Numbered from the stretch's first letter, positions 41,637 through 51,550 are shown. The stretch: 64,000 nucleotides of DNA from Melitaea cinxia (GCF_905220565.1 NC_059420.1:1550001-1614000); one strand, 5' to 3'. A program made the numbers and translations. The notes: generated from the letters alone by a model not told the origin.

Positions 41637-41905
41637 GTATGAAAAAGCAGTTGCAAAAAGCCATTGTATACTGTTTGTTTTGTCTTTTATAAATGAGAAA
41701 TTCATTGTATTCTAAATGTGTATTGTTTAATAAAACAGTTAAGCTGTATTCCTAATATCGTTTGAATGTAACACCCTTAACTGTATTCATAAGTTTCGAA
41801 ATAATTTATAGCTGTTGTTGAAAGGGTTTTGCTATTTTTTTTTTTCTTTTTATTGGGCTATTACAACAGTACATTATTAGTATTGCATACTAGTAGACTA
41901 AATAT

Positions 41906-42115
41906 ATGACTAGACTGTTGGCACAGTTTGTAGAGGCCTTGCTTTCAACTCCGCGGGTTGTAGGTTTAATTCCCGCTTGAGTCTGGATGTAATATATGTA
42001 TTTATATATGTATTATTTCCATGTATATTTATCAAACAAAAAAATTGCTATAACAGTCGGCTGTTATCTGTAATGCAAGTATTAAGTTGCTTAGGATAGA
42101 AACACACAAAAGTGT
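41906..42115 (+). mobile_element. SINE E, sense, diverged
   Basis: GACTGTTGGCACAGTTTGTA, GGGTTGTAGGTTTAATTCCC and AAGTATTAAGTTGCTTAGGA correspond in order to SINE E. Confidence 0.75.
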
Positions 42116-42204
42116 ATGTTATAGGATATTTAAAAAAAAATGAATACCACTTCTATTTTCCACTGATAACTGGAAAGAAAACAAATTGTAAGATTTTTTT
42201 TGTC

Positions 42205-42472
42205 ACTAGGTCGGCAAACAAGCGTACGGCTCACCTGATGGTAAGCGATTACCGTAACTTATAGACGCCAGCAACACCAGAAGCATCGCAAGCGCGTTAC
42301 CGACCCAATCCCCAATCCCCCAGTAGCTCTGGTCACCTTACTCACCAACAGGAACACAATACTGCTTGAAAACAGTATTATTTAGCTATGATCTTCTGTA
42401 AGGTCGAGGTGCTACCCCAGTCGGGCTGCTCCATATTTTGAGCAGGAAATTCCTGCTGTGCCCTACCTCAGT
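42205..42472 (-). mobile_element. Family C repeat, antisense, full length
   Basis: TGTCACTAGGTCGGCAAACA to GTGCCCTACCTCAGTTAATA. Confidence 0.9.
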
Positions 42473-42767
42473 TAATACTTGATAGGACTATACTTGATAG
42501 ACTGACAAGACAATAGTAATAATAAAAAATTAATGTAGTAATATTTTTAAAGTTGCCGTACAAACTATCTTGTGCTAAGTGCTCAAACTATAAGTGCTAG
42601 CACACATTGCCATATTTATTGTATTAAAAATTGATAAAAAGAAATTATTAATATTAAACAAAAAAATTTACATCTGTTTAAATATTTATTTTTTGCTAAG
42701 TATTATGTCAGTACTATTCACAAATTAAGTCAAGAAAAAAATATTTTTTTCGTCACTAACAATTTAT

Positions 42768-42981
42768 ACTAAGCTAACTCATAAAAGTGTACTTTACAAT
42801 AGAGGCTTATAAAAGGGAAAACGTGATACCTTTTATATTAATTAAGAAACTTATTTGAAATTTGGTATCTTTAATAGTTAATTTATTCATTGCAATTTCA
42901 AAGCACATTTTATCAAGTTCACATTAAAAAAACCAACATATCAAAAATTCGATTTGGTGTGGTATAAATTGTTGGTGTCGA
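42768..42981 (+). repeat. Long direct repeat, copy 1
   Basis: From ACTAAGCTAACTCATAAAAG to TAAATTGTTGGTGTCGA. The first about 130 bp differ at only two positions from 55237-55471; the rest is more diverged. No coding capacity, class unknown. Confidence 0.85.
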
Positions 42982-43317
42982 TTTGATACCTTTCTGCTGA
43001 GATTAGTAATAATGTGACATTTTACTGCTTACTTAACTGTTAGATTATGTAGCCTTTCTAACTTATATACGGCTACATTCACACCACAGATACTTGTTTG
43101 ATACTCCTCTTGTTAAGCAAAAGTACAAAAAAACGTACCTTTATACACTAAAGCTTTTATAATCAATACTAAAACACAAGCATCAAAGCATCGACCCTTT
43201 CAGCTGCTCGATAAGTATACAAGAGGAGTGTATGGCGGAACTTGATGGATTTTTTTTGTCTTTTTTATTACATACTAGCCTTTTATAAATTTTGGATTAG
43301 CCAACCAAAGTTATTAT

Positions 43318-43450
43318 TATAAATAAATAAACGCTTCATACTCAACGGATATCCCATAGGATTATCTCCTGTGTCGGGGTCCGGAAACACACACAATACA
43401 CAAGCACAAACGCCCAGACCACGGCAAACATCTCTATGGCCAATACAAAT
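43318..43450 (-). mobile_element. SINE B2 fragment, antisense
   Basis: AATAAACGCTTCATACTCAA, CGGGGTCCGGAAACACACAC and CACGGCAAACATCTCTATGG match 1128-1345. The tRNA head is absent. Confidence 0.72.
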
Positions 43451-43704
43451 CGCTAGTGACTATAAACATCGTCGGAACTGCAAAATCGCATTATTTATTT
43501 ATTTATTTATTTATATACACTTTAGCACACCAACACAAAAGTAAAATAAGTTTAATTAGGTAAAAAAATAAATAATAAATTTGCATTAGTTGCAACAGGC
43601 GGCCTTATCGCTAAAGCAGCGATTTCTTCCAGGCAACCTTTGGGCAGAGGACTAGAATTGATTGTTATTGGGGATATGGGCGCAAAATAAGTGCTATCAG
43701 TCAT

Positions 43705-43886
43705 AAACATAAGTATATATTATATGTATTCATACATACACATATACATACATATGCCTACAAATACACCTACACAAATACACACATATACACGTAAACA
43801 TAAGTATATATTATATATATTCATACATACACATATACATACATATACCTACAAATACACCTACACAAATACACACATATACACGT
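43705..43886. repeat. Minisatellite, two units of 91 bp
   Basis: AAACATAAGTATATATTATA opens both units (43705 and 43796). Each is rich in CATACA and TACACA motifs. It lies in the 3' UTR of the antisense LINE. Confidence 0.88.
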
Positions 43887-44000
43887 ACACAAATACCTAC
43901 AAAAACACATAATATTTTGATAACAAAGAAGAATACATACACAGAGAAAAAAATAAATTGATAAACGAATAAATAAGTAAAAAATAAAAATAAAATAATA

Positions 44001-45362
44001 TTACGATGACAAGTACATTGCCTTAGTTAGCCTCTTGAATGATTCCAATGTTTGAGCTCGTCTTATAGTTAGCGGCAACGAATTCCAGAGACGACAGGCT
44101 TCAACAGTGAAAGATTTAGAGTAAAAGGTTGAAGAATGATATGGAATCTTTAGGATGAGGTTATTATCAGAGCGGAGAGATCTTTCGTGAGTATCACTAA
44201 GAAATTCGAAGCGATTTTTTAGATAGGAAGGTGTTAGAGGATTAAATAGAATTGAGTAAAGGAGAGACAGAATGTGAGTATTCCTGCGAAGTCGGATAGG
44301 TAGCCACTTGAGCTGTTTGCGAAATTCTGAAACATGGTCATATTTACGTAAACCAAATATGAACCGAATACAGAGATTTTGTAAGCGCTCCAGTTTATTT
44401 AATTGTTCCTCATTTAAATTAACAAAACTAGTATCAGCATAGTCAAGAATCGGTAAAAGGAGAGTCTGTGCAAGCATAACCTTAGTGGGAATGGGAAGAA
44501 AGTTGCTTAACCTTCTCAGAGACCCAATTGCTGCAAACAGTTTTTTGCTTATAAAGTTTATTTGGTGTATCCAAGATAGGTGTTTGTCAAAAATAATACC
44601 AAGATTTTTCACTTGATCGCTTATCGGTATACGTATTTCGTCAACAATCACTGACGGGACCTGTGACCAGATAATGCGTGATATTAATTTCTGGCTACCA
44701 ATGACAATAACTTGCGTCTTTAAAGGATTGATTTTTAAACCAAATGATTTACTCCAATTTTGTATATTCATAAGATCCTCATTCAGTAAATTAATACATT
44801 TAGGCAGATCACTAAGAGAAGTTTGCGAGTAGATTTGGAGGTCATCCGCATACAAATGGTAGAGAGAGTTAATGTGCTTAGTGACAGAAGAAATAAAAAG
44901 AGAAAATAATACAGGGGACAACACGCCACCTTGCGGCACGCCAGCATTAATTGTATAATAATTAGAGGAGTATCCCTCAACATGTATGCGTTGCTGACGA
45001 CCACACAAGTAAGATTGGAACCAGTCAGTCACCTCAGCAGACATGTTCAGAGAACGAAGTACGGCAAGTAGTATGTCAAAATCAACAGTATTAAAAGCAT
45101 TACTGAAGTCTAGTAATGTTAGCACCGTGACAAGTTGATTGTCCATACCAGCTCTGATGTCGTCCGTTATTTTAATTAAAGCAGTAGCCGTACTATGACC
45201 ACGGCGGAAACCAGACTGAAAAGGATTAAGAAGGTTGTGTCTAGAAAGGAAAGGAGTCATTTGTTGATAAATAAGACGTTCAAAGACTTTTGACAGAAAT
45301 GGAAGAATAGAAATTGGCCGAAAATCGGAATTATTTTTATATATTTCATAAAACGTTCCCAA
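44001..45362 (-). CDS. LINE reverse transcriptase (uninterrupted, 5'-truncated)
   Basis: About 453 codons without a stop. Motifs in order: Phe-Arg-Pro-Ile-Ser-Ile-Leu-Pro (start of RT), Gln-Ser-Gly-Phe-Arg-Arg-Gly-His-Ser-Thr, Leu-Asp-Phe-Ser-Asn-Ala-Phe (motif A, catalytic Asp), Gly-Val-Pro-Gln-Gly-Gly-Val-Leu-Ser-Pro (motif B), Tyr-Ala-Asp-Asp (motif C, two catalytic Asp), and a C-terminal Trp-Asn-Ser-Leu-Pro motif usual for CR1/jockey-type LINEs. No RNase H follows. The start listed is only where the frame becomes recognisable; there is no native initiator. Its intactness indicates recent insertion, but without an endonuclease it cannot move on its own. Confidence 0.92.
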   Translation of the reverse strand: MGTFYEIYKNNSDFRPISILPFLSKVFERLIYQQMTPFLSRHNLLNPFQSGFRRGHSTATALIKITDDIRAGMDNQLVTVLTLLDFSNAFNTVDFDILLAVLRSLNMSAEVTDWFQSYLCGRQQRIHVEGYSSNYYTINAGVPQGGVLSPVLFSLFISSVTKHINSLYHLYADDLQIYSQTSLSDLPKCINLLNEDLMNIQNWSKSFGLKINPLKTQVIVIGSQKLISRIIWSQVPSVIVDEIRIPISDQVKNLGIIFDKHLSWIHQINFISKKLFAAIGSLRRLSNFLPIPTKVMLAQTLLLPILDYADTSFVNLNEEQLNKLERLQNLCIRFIFGLRKYDHVSEFRKQLKWLPIRLRRNTHILSLLYSILFNPLTPSYLKNRFEFLSDTHERSLRSDNNLILKIPYHSSTFYSKSFTVEACRLWNSLPLTIRRAQTLESFKRLTKAMYLSS

Positions 45363-45659
45363 ATAACCAAGTCTATCATCAGCTGAAGAGAATTTTTTTA
45401 TTTTATGCCTATATTATTTAGTTGTGGTACTTCTGACAAATCAGTACCTATTAGTCTTAACCCATTAAAAATGTAACAAGTGACTTTTCTCATATTTACA
45501 CATTAAATACTGGCTAGTAATAATATCAAACATAAATAGCTGTACAGCATTACTTTAAAATTTCATGATTCTGGTTAAAATAAGTAAAAAGATACACGCA
45601 ATTTACACTTTGAACCGCTCTCCTGTAAAGTTGCTGTTTTTCACATCTGACGTTTTTAA

Positions 45660-45757
45660 TAGTCATGGACGAAATGTTTGCCAAATGGAGGGATCGAACC
45701 CGCAACCGCCAGTGCAACAGCCACAGTCCTGTGACCATTGCGCCAACGCGTCATCAA
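45660..45757 (-). mobile_element. SINE B head fragment, antisense
   Basis: AAATGTTTGCCAAATGGAGG, GGATCGAACCCGCAACCGCC and CCATTGCGCCAACGCGTCAT: the tRNA head with little body. Confidence 0.8.
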
Positions 45758-45921
45758 ATGTATCGTCGTCAAATTATTAATATCATGTTGTAATAGTTTT
45801 GAATTTTTTATATTTTCTTATTTTCCTCAAATTTTTATTATTTTGCTCCAAATTGTTTTGCAAACTACACTATTGTTTTGATTCTGGAAAAGGAGATAAT
45901 TCAATTCAAATATAAATCGTT

Positions 45922-46195
45922 AATGCTGTGTGGTTACAGCATTAAAGAATATAGCCACCCCTTCTCTTCCCGTGGGTGTCGTATATGGCGACTAAGGGAT
46001 AACACAGTTCCAGTACCACCTTGAAACTTATAAACCCGAGCGTCTTCGGTGCGACAAAGCCAGCCCTGCGGTCACCAACCCGCCTGCCCAGCGTGGTGAC
46101 TATGGGCAAACCACATGAGTTCACGCCGATTCTGGCGTGAACTTGTGGATGCCTATTTCCAGTAGTGGACTGCGCAAGGCTGCTGTGATGATGGT
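45922..46195 (+). mobile_element. Family A, sense, with internal deletion
   Basis: CTGTGTGGTTACAGCATTAA to AGTAGTGGACTGCGCAAGGC TGCTGTGATGATGG. About 60 bp in the middle are lost (after CCTTGAAACTTATAAACCCG). Confidence 0.87.
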
Positions 46196-46454
46196 TATAA
46201 ATAGTTAAGTCAATAAATAAAACTTTGAAAAATGAGATCTTTGCATGTATTGATTAAAAATATGAATATGTCTCATGGCAAAAAGATGCTAAGTAACTAA
46301 TATATTGAACATTAAATATAGTACAATTTTCTAACAAATCACATGAGTTGCTTTCTTATTTATTGCACATTGTGAAAAGTTCAAATATATGTACTTATCT
46401 CCTTTTTCCTTAACACCATTTCCCATAGATTTATCAGTGAAAACTTCTAATATA

Positions 46455-46620
46455 ATAAAGCTGAAGAGTTTGTTTATTTGTTCTATTTGAACGCGCTAAT
46501 CTCAGAAATGACTGGGCCAATTTGAAAAATTCTTACAGTGTTAGATAGCCCATTTATCGAGAAATGATATAGACTTTTTTTTCAAATGAACGCATGTGAA
46601 ATCTCGTGGCACAGCTAGTA
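46455..46620 (-). mobile_element. Family J element, antisense
   Basis: AATATAATAAAGCTGAAGAG to AAATCTCGTGGCACAGCTAG, with GAACGCGCTAATCTCAGAAA inside. Confidence 0.65.
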
Positions 46621-46627
46621 AATAATA

Positions 46628-46912
46628 ATTGTGTTTGATCGAAAACAAAAAAACCGACTTCAATTACATCGACGAGTAATACAATGTAAGTAGACGAAAA
46701 ATAGTCAAGTAAATACGCGCTATTATAAATAACTTAAAAAGTACCTATCGAAATCTCGATTAATATTAAACGAGAGCACATGACAAACGTCACCTTTCAA
46801 TTAAAAAAGGATCATCGAAATCGGTCCACTCAGTAAAAAATGACGAGTAACACAAAAAAAAAAAATCAATTTTATTGAGAACTTCCTCCTTTTATTGAAG
46901 CTGGTTAAAAAT
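46628..46912 (+). mobile_element. Family F repeat, sense
   Basis: TTGTGTTTGATCGAAAACAA, ACCGACTTCAATTACATCGA to TTTTATTGAAGCTGGTTAAA. Confidence 0.82.
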
Positions 46913-47048
46913 ATATATTGAAGTATTATTAAAGTTGTTTCAAACTACATTACTAAAGCAAGTACTGCAGCGATGTGATAATTCTTTTTGAAATATAAAT
47001 TTTACATAACTATGTAAAATTAATACTGTTTGTAATTGTATCTTTCAG

Positions 47049-47200
47049 GTAGTACAAGAGTCAGGACTCGCAGTGCCAGAGAGGTACTGGGGTACATACC
47101 GTCCCGGAGTGTACTTTGGTCTCAAGAGTCGAGAGCCACGGTCACCTGTGTTTGGTATTATGTGGTATGAGTTGGCTGCAGCAGCTCATAAGGGGATTAG
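47049..47200 (+). CDS. MOGS: MOGS exon 2
   Basis: Acceptor TCTTTCAG|GTAGTA, donor GATTAG|GTAAGA (phase 2). It encodes the most conserved N-terminal block of GH63 glucosidases: Tyr-Trp-Gly-Thr-Tyr-Arg-Pro-Gly-Val-Tyr-Phe-Gly-Leu-Lys, then Arg-Ser-Pro-Val-Phe-Gly-Ile-Met-Trp-Tyr. In the family this starts the lumenal N-terminal beta-sandwich domain that packs on the catalytic barrel. The phase joins exon 1 and exon 3 without change of frame. A family A element lies 61 bp after the donor. Confidence 0.95.
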
Positions 47201-47261
47201 GTAAGAAACTTGCCTATATATCAGCCGGATTTGTATTTATTTACTAGCTGACTCAACAGAT

Positions 47262-47592
47262 ATCGTACTGTGTGGCTACGGTACTAAAGAATATAGCCAC
47301 CCCCTCTCTTCCCGTGGGTGTCGTAAGAGGCGACTAAGGGATAACACAGTTCCGCTACCACCTTGGAACTTAAAAGCCGACCGATGGCGGGATAACCATC
47401 CAACTGCTGGCTTTGAAATGCACACGCCGAAGACGGGCAGCAGCGTTTTCGGTGCGACAAAGCTAGTACTGCGGTCACCAACCCGCCTGCCCAGCGTGGT
47501 GACTATGGGCAAAACACACGATTTCACGTTATTTTTGGCGTGAACTTGTGGAGGCCTATGTCCAGCAGTGGACTGTATAGGCTGTAATGATA
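47262..47592 (+). mobile_element. Family A, full length, with target duplication
   Basis: TACTGTGTGGCTACGGTACT to GTCCAGCAGTGGACTGTATA GGCTGTAATGATA, flanked by an 11-bp duplication ACTCAACAGAT (47251-47261 and 47593-47603). It split an older CTAGCTGACTCAACAGATGT element. Confidence 0.93.
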
Positions 47593-47647
47593 ACTCAACA
47601 GATGTAGTCCTATCTCGTGAATTTTCAAATCATGATCATGATACAAC

Positions 47648-47795
47648 TTGAACATCCCACTGTTGGGCATAGGCCTCTTTCTCCACGTAGGAGAAGGATT
47701 GGAGATAATTCCACCACGCTGCTCCACTGTGGTCTGTCGGATATGCTCCCCACTATGACTAAAGATTGCTATGGGGTATTTATGATAACAACCGC
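47648..47795 (-). mobile_element. SINE B 3' part, antisense
   Basis: CATCCCACTGTTGGGCATAG to GTATTTATGATAACAACCGC; head absent. Confidence 0.78.
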
Positions 47796-48064
47796 AGTAC
47801 TATTATATGACTGTGTCTGGTTGTCTGTCTTCTATAAGGTTATGGCTCCCTGGTCGGACTTCTCTAGATTTTGTGCAGAATGTTACTTTGATTCTTTTTT
47901 TTTATGTATTTTCTGCATTATGGCAATCTGTTCGAAAACAATAAGCCACCCGTTTGGCTGGAACTACCCGATACTCTTACTGTTATCATCGAGAGCCAAT
48001 CAATCGCTGAAAATTTCCAGCAAAGCCTCTTCTTGGCTCAGTCTAAGCTCTTTGATTCTAACTA

Positions 48065-48198
48065 AATATTATTTATTTATTTTTATTTTATACTTTATTG
48101 TACACCAGAAATATATTACAAACAAAGCATAAAGATTACAGACAGTGAAGTACAATGGGCGGACTTATGGCTAAGTAGCCATTTCTTCCAGACAACCC
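48065..48198 (-). mobile_element. CR1/jockey-like LINE 3' end, antisense
   Basis: TACTTTATTGTACACCAGAA to CATTTCTTCCAGACAACC. Nearly identical, in opposite orientation, to 48430-48551. Confidence 0.82.
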
Positions 48199-48307
48199 AT
48201 AAATATATACTGAGTTAAGTCCATTAAGTAATACTATTGTGTCCTATGCACTTATATCCTGACATTGATAAAAGAAAATAATATTAAGGAATTTAAACAG
48301 ATAATTG

Positions 48308-48365
48308 ATGTTTGATCTCAAACAAAAAAATAAAATAAAAAAATAACCCGACTTCAATTTACAAT
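48308..48365 (+). mobile_element. Family F 5' fragment
   Basis: GATGTTTGATCTCAAACAAA and AACCCGACTTCAATTTACAA. Confidence 0.6.
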
Positions 48366-48429
48366 CTAATGATGATTACAAGTGCTTTTGAAGCCTACTA
48401 GAATTAAAAAAATTACAATTTTTCTTCAT

Positions 48430-48551
48430 GGTTTGTCTGGAAGAAATGGCTAATTAGCCATAAGTCCGCCCATTGTACTTCACTGCCTGTAATCTTTATG
48501 CTTTGTTTGTAATATATTTGTGGTGTACAATAAAGTATAAAATAATAAAAT
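48430..48551 (+). mobile_element. CR1/jockey-like LINE 3' end, sense
   Basis: GGTTTGTCTGGAAGAAATGG to GTGTACAATAAAGTATAAAA TAATAAAATG. Confidence 0.82.
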
Positions 48552-48660
48552 GATTTTGCATTTCCCCGAATTTATGTGTACATACTTTCGTTCCTTCTAG
48601 AGACGAGAGTGTTACGAGTCCGCTATTGCTATGGTGTCATGTTGATAAGTCAGTGATAGA

Positions 48661-48768
48661 ATGATTTAATTATGATAATTGTATCAAAATCGGTGAATAG
48701 TAAAAAGTTATTATAACACAAGGAAAATACAGGTGAATTGAGAACTCTCTCCTTTGTTGTCGGTTAAA
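48661..48768 (+). mobile_element. Family F 3' fragment
   Basis: TCAAAATCGGTGAATAGTAA to TCTCCTTTGTTGTCGGTTAA. Confidence 0.65.
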
Positions 48769-48894
48769 TATATGTGCAAAAAGCTGTATTGTGGTAGACC
48801 GGGAGCACTAATTGCCCCCTAGTGGTAGCACTAAATTTCCCTAGTTAAGCTGCTCTAGATATTGAAGAAGATATTACTTGCTGTGTTACATAGA

Positions 48895-48902
<8 letters not shown>

Positions 48903-48962
<60 letters not shown>
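48903..48962. repeat. (TA)n microsatellite
   Basis: About 28 uninterrupted TA units, just before a family A copy. Confidence 0.95.
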
Positions 48963-48966
<4 letters not shown>

Positions 48967-48969
48967 AGT

Positions 48970-49308
48970 ATATGCTGTGTGGCTACAGCACCAAAGAATA
49001 TAGCCACCCCCTCTCTTCCCGTGGGTGTCGTAAGAGGCGACTAAGGGATAACAAGGTTCCACTACCACCTTGGAACTTATGAAGCCGACCGATGGCGGGA
49101 TAACTATCTAACCGCTGGCTTTGAAACACACAGGCCGAAGACGGGCAGCAGCGTCTTAGGTGCTACAAAGCCAGCCCTGCGGTCACCAACCCGCCTGCCC
49201 AGCGTGGTGACTATGGGCAACACACATGGGTGCACGAATTTTTGGCGCGAACTTGCGGAGGCCTATGTCCAGCAGTGGCCTGCAATAGGCTAGAATGATG
49301 ATGATGAT
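48970..49308 (+). mobile_element. Family A, sense, full length, just before exon 3
   Basis: TATGCTGTGTGGCTACAGCA to GGCCTGCAATAGGCTAGAAT and a (GATGAT)n tail ending 47 bp before the exon 3 acceptor. Flanks suggest ATAGAA as an imperfect target duplication. Confidence 0.9.
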
Positions 49309-49355
49309 GATAGAAAATATCCTATTAATATAAATATCATGTTTTTATATTCCAG

Positions 49356-49533
49356 ACACTGGTGCGAACAGAGTGACGATCTGCCGACATACGGATGGCT
49401 GAGGCATGACGGTGTCAACTTCGGGGAACAGCTTGTGTCCGACCCACCTCATGATATCCACACCTCCTTTATTACAACCCCTGGAGGGGAATACGGTGGA
49501 CATTGGACTGCTCGTATTAATATCACTGTTTCG
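49356..49533 (+). CDS. MOGS: MOGS exon 3
   Basis: Acceptor TATATTCCAG|ACACTGG, donor TTTCG|GTAAGA (phase 0). It encodes His-Trp-Cys-Glu-Gln-Ser-Asp-Asp, then Tyr-Gly-Trp-Leu-Arg-His-Asp-Gly-Val-Asn-Phe-Gly-Glu-Gln and Thr-Pro-Gly-Gly-Glu-Tyr-Gly-Gly-His-Trp-Thr, all typical of the N-terminal GH63 domain. The split Arg codon (AG|A) with exon 2 is restored correctly. It lies 47 bp after a family A tail. Confidence 0.95.
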
Positions 49534-49570
49534 GTAAGATTTTGATTAACTTTTTTTTATATCGATATAT

Positions 49571-49620
49571 TGGTAAACAAGTATACGGTCTGTTTTATGG
49601 TAAGCGGTCACCGTAGCCTT
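49571..49620 (-). mobile_element. Family C end fragment, antisense
   Basis: TTGGTAAACAAGTATACGGT and TATGGTAAGCGGTCACCGTA. Confidence 0.6.
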
Positions 49621-49629
49621 TCTTATTTG

Positions 49630-49800
49630 GCCTTTAATATTCCACTGCTGGGCATGTGCCTATTTCTCCGTATAGGAGAAGGATAGGATGAAGATCCACC
49701 ACTGTGCTCCGCTGAGGGTTAGTGGATCTCTTTGAGGATTGGTAGGGAAACCCAAACAAGGACAGACACCCCGATTAGACACAATTATTCATACAAATAC
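49630..49800 (-). mobile_element. SINE B (head 2 type), antisense, diverged
   Basis: TTTAATATTCCACTGCTGGG to GACAGACACCCCGATTAGAC, ending in ATTCATACAAATACGAATAT, the linker also seen after head 2 at 36020. Confidence 0.65.
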
Positions 49801-49894
49801 GAATATCAATTATAATTTTTTACGACACGTTATACAAATATCAATTATAATTTTTCATAGCGGTAACGGCGCTAGATTGCGACTTGCGCTGGCG

Positions 49895-49985
49895 GTTAGG
49901 ATTGGCAAAATGCGATGCTTCTGGTGTTGCAGATGCCTATAAGCTACGGTAATCGCTTACCACCAGGCGAATTGTACGCTTGTTG
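49895..49985 (+). mobile_element. Family C 3' fragment, sense
   Basis: GGATTGGCAAAATGCGATGC to ACCACCAGGCGAATTGTACG. Confidence 0.75.
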
Positions 49986-50263
49986 TTGGATTCTTATTTT
50001 CATTGAAGACGAGAATAAAAACTTAATGATTGTTTTAATCAACATTAATAGTAATATTTTATTTATTTATTTTATTACAGACATAGTCCACAACATATAC
50101 ATAATATTATGAAGTTGGATTTTGTTTAATTATGTGAAGACGTTATATTCAGGTGTCTGGTTCGAATTTCTATTTACCGAGAAAGGCTAAATGCTATTTT
50201 TTACTTCAAATTAACAAGTGAAACCATAGAATACAGCTAGTATCATATAAATATTATCTTATG

Positions 50264-50555
50264 CTTCAGCCTGTAATATCCCACTACTGGGCATAGGCAT
50301 AGGCCCCATGAAGGAGAAGGATCAGAGCTTAATCCACCACGCTGCTCCAATGTGGGTTATATTCCCTACTATGAGTAACGATCGCTATCAGGTGTACATG
50401 ATAACAACCGGGACCGACGGCTTAACGTGCTCTCCGAGGCACGGTGGGGAGACCCACAAGGTCTGCACAAACACCCAGATCACGGCAAACACCTGTATGG
50501 CCAATACAAATGTTTTTGTCATGTGCGGGGATCGAACCCGCAACCGCCTATATAA
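50264..50555 (-). mobile_element. SINE B, antisense, truncated in the head
   Basis: GCTTCAGCCTGTAATATCCC to GGGGATCGAACCCGCAACCG. It ends just inside the tRNA-like head, with two small internal deletions. Confidence 0.87.
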
Positions 50556-50627
50556 TGTGTAGATAATATATAAATATTTATATTTTAATCTTATCGCTTA
50601 CCATGTCTAAATGTCTTTTATATCCAG

Positions 50628-50784
50628 GGTAAAGACAACACGCCGATTGTGTTGATCTGGTACGCAGCCTTGGACGAGTCGATGGGGCCAGATGAGCATT
50701 CGTTGCTCTGGGCTGAGCATGGGGCCATTCGGGGACATACTCCATCTCTGGGCAACTTTAAGGTGCACCTAGTGCCCTATTCAG
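50628..50784 (+). CDS. MOGS: MOGS exon 4
   Basis: Acceptor TTATATCCAG|GGTAAA, donor TATTCAG|GTGAGA (phase 1). It encodes Gly-Lys-Asp-Asn-Thr-Pro-Ile-Val-Leu-Ile-Trp-Tyr, Leu-Trp-Ala-Glu-His-Gly and Gly-His-Thr-Pro-Ser-Leu-Gly-Asn-Phe-Lys-Val. The Gly-His-Thr-x2-Leu-Gly-x-Phe pattern is characteristic of the N-terminal GH63 domain. It joins exon 5 through a split Gly codon. A decayed partial copy of its end lies 70 bp downstream. Confidence 0.95.
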
Positions 50785-50855
50785 GTGAGATCTTCTTTTC
50801 TATGGTGCCCTGGTACCCTGAAGTTAAAAAACACTTGCATGAATAAAATTTTTGG

Positions 50856-50945
50856 GGCCGCAATCCAGAACTAGAGAACTTTAAAGTGAATCTGGTGCCT
50901 TATTCATTTGAGATCTTCTGTTTTATGATGTCCTGGTACATCTTA
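50856..50945 (+). pseudogene. Decayed duplicate of the exon 4 end and donor region
   Basis: AACTTTAAAGTGAATCTGGT GCCTTATTCA copies the exon 4 end AACTTTAAGGTGCACCTAGT GCCCTATTCA, and the following GAGATCTTCTGTTTTATGATG copies the intron start. The donor GGTGAG has become TTTGAG, so the copy should not be spliced. A short piece with GATGCCCTGGTACATCAAG near 58098 may be a further copy. Confidence 0.82.
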
Positions 50946-50964
50946 TTTGAACATACTTTAACCG

Positions 50965-51225
50965 AGGTAGGGCACAGAAGGAAATTTCCTGCTCAAAATG
51001 GACCTGCCTGACCGGGGTAGTAGTACCTTGACCTTACAGGTACACAGCTAAGTAATACTGCTTTCAAGTGTTGTGTTCCTGTTAGTGAGTAAGGTGACTA
51101 GAGCTCCTGGGGGAATTGGAGTGAGGGTCGGCAACGCGCTTGCGATGCTTCTGGTGTCGCACGCGTCTATGAGCTACGGTTATCGCTTACCATAAGGTGA
51201 GCCGTACGCTTGTTTCCGACAAGCT
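50965..51225 (+). mobile_element. Family C repeat, sense
   Basis: ACCGAGGTAGGGCACAGAAG to GAGCCGTACGCTTGTTTCCG. Confidence 0.85.
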
Positions 51226-51550
51226 TAATATAAAAAAAAATACTCCGTAAATATTCTATTTATCATATACACTGTGTGTCAATAGGCTATTTGACTGGTT
51301 TTCAAAATCCATTTTATCTTATTAAGTAGATATTAAAAAACCCAGTAATAGCTTTTTTTTTAATTCTTGTACATATTTGCTGAAAAATATCAAACGAAAA
51401 GTACAACATTTAAATATCTCGCCAATACGCTATTTTGACAATATGGCGCTGCAACGGGGTCGGTGACGTCACTTGCCTGTAGTTTGATCTCGATCTCTTT
51501 GATCGAAAGTGTTATTATAATAGTGATTTATGTAATAAAATAAGTTACAA

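Larger units (their letters stand above)
43491..45375 (-). mobile_element. CR1/jockey-like LINE, antisense in MOGS intron 1
   Basis: 3' end at the left with an (AAAT)n tail (43491-43516). The 3' UTR holds a GGTTGCCTGGAAGAAATCGC element shared with 30208-30345, and a 91-bp minisatellite. The ORF runs from 45362 to 44001. The 5' portion (endonuclease and N-terminal RT) is missing. No target duplication was recognised. Confidence 0.85.
41637..47048 (+). other. MOGS: MOGS intron 1
   Basis: A 5.4-kb intron between GTATGA and TCTTTCAG. It holds SINE E, family C, a long direct-repeat copy, a SINE B2 piece, an antisense LINE, a B fragment, an A copy, a J remnant and an F copy, all listed separately. 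Confidence 0.85.

Noticed and set aside
43691..43912. Plus-strand frame of 73 codons rich in Thr, Tyr, His
   Set aside because: It is the translation of the 91-bp minisatellite in the LINE 3' UTR.
47617..48132. Plus-strand open frame of 171 codons
   Set aside because: It runs through an antisense SINE B piece, unassigned sequence and a LINE 3' end; no domain, start context or splice logic supports it.
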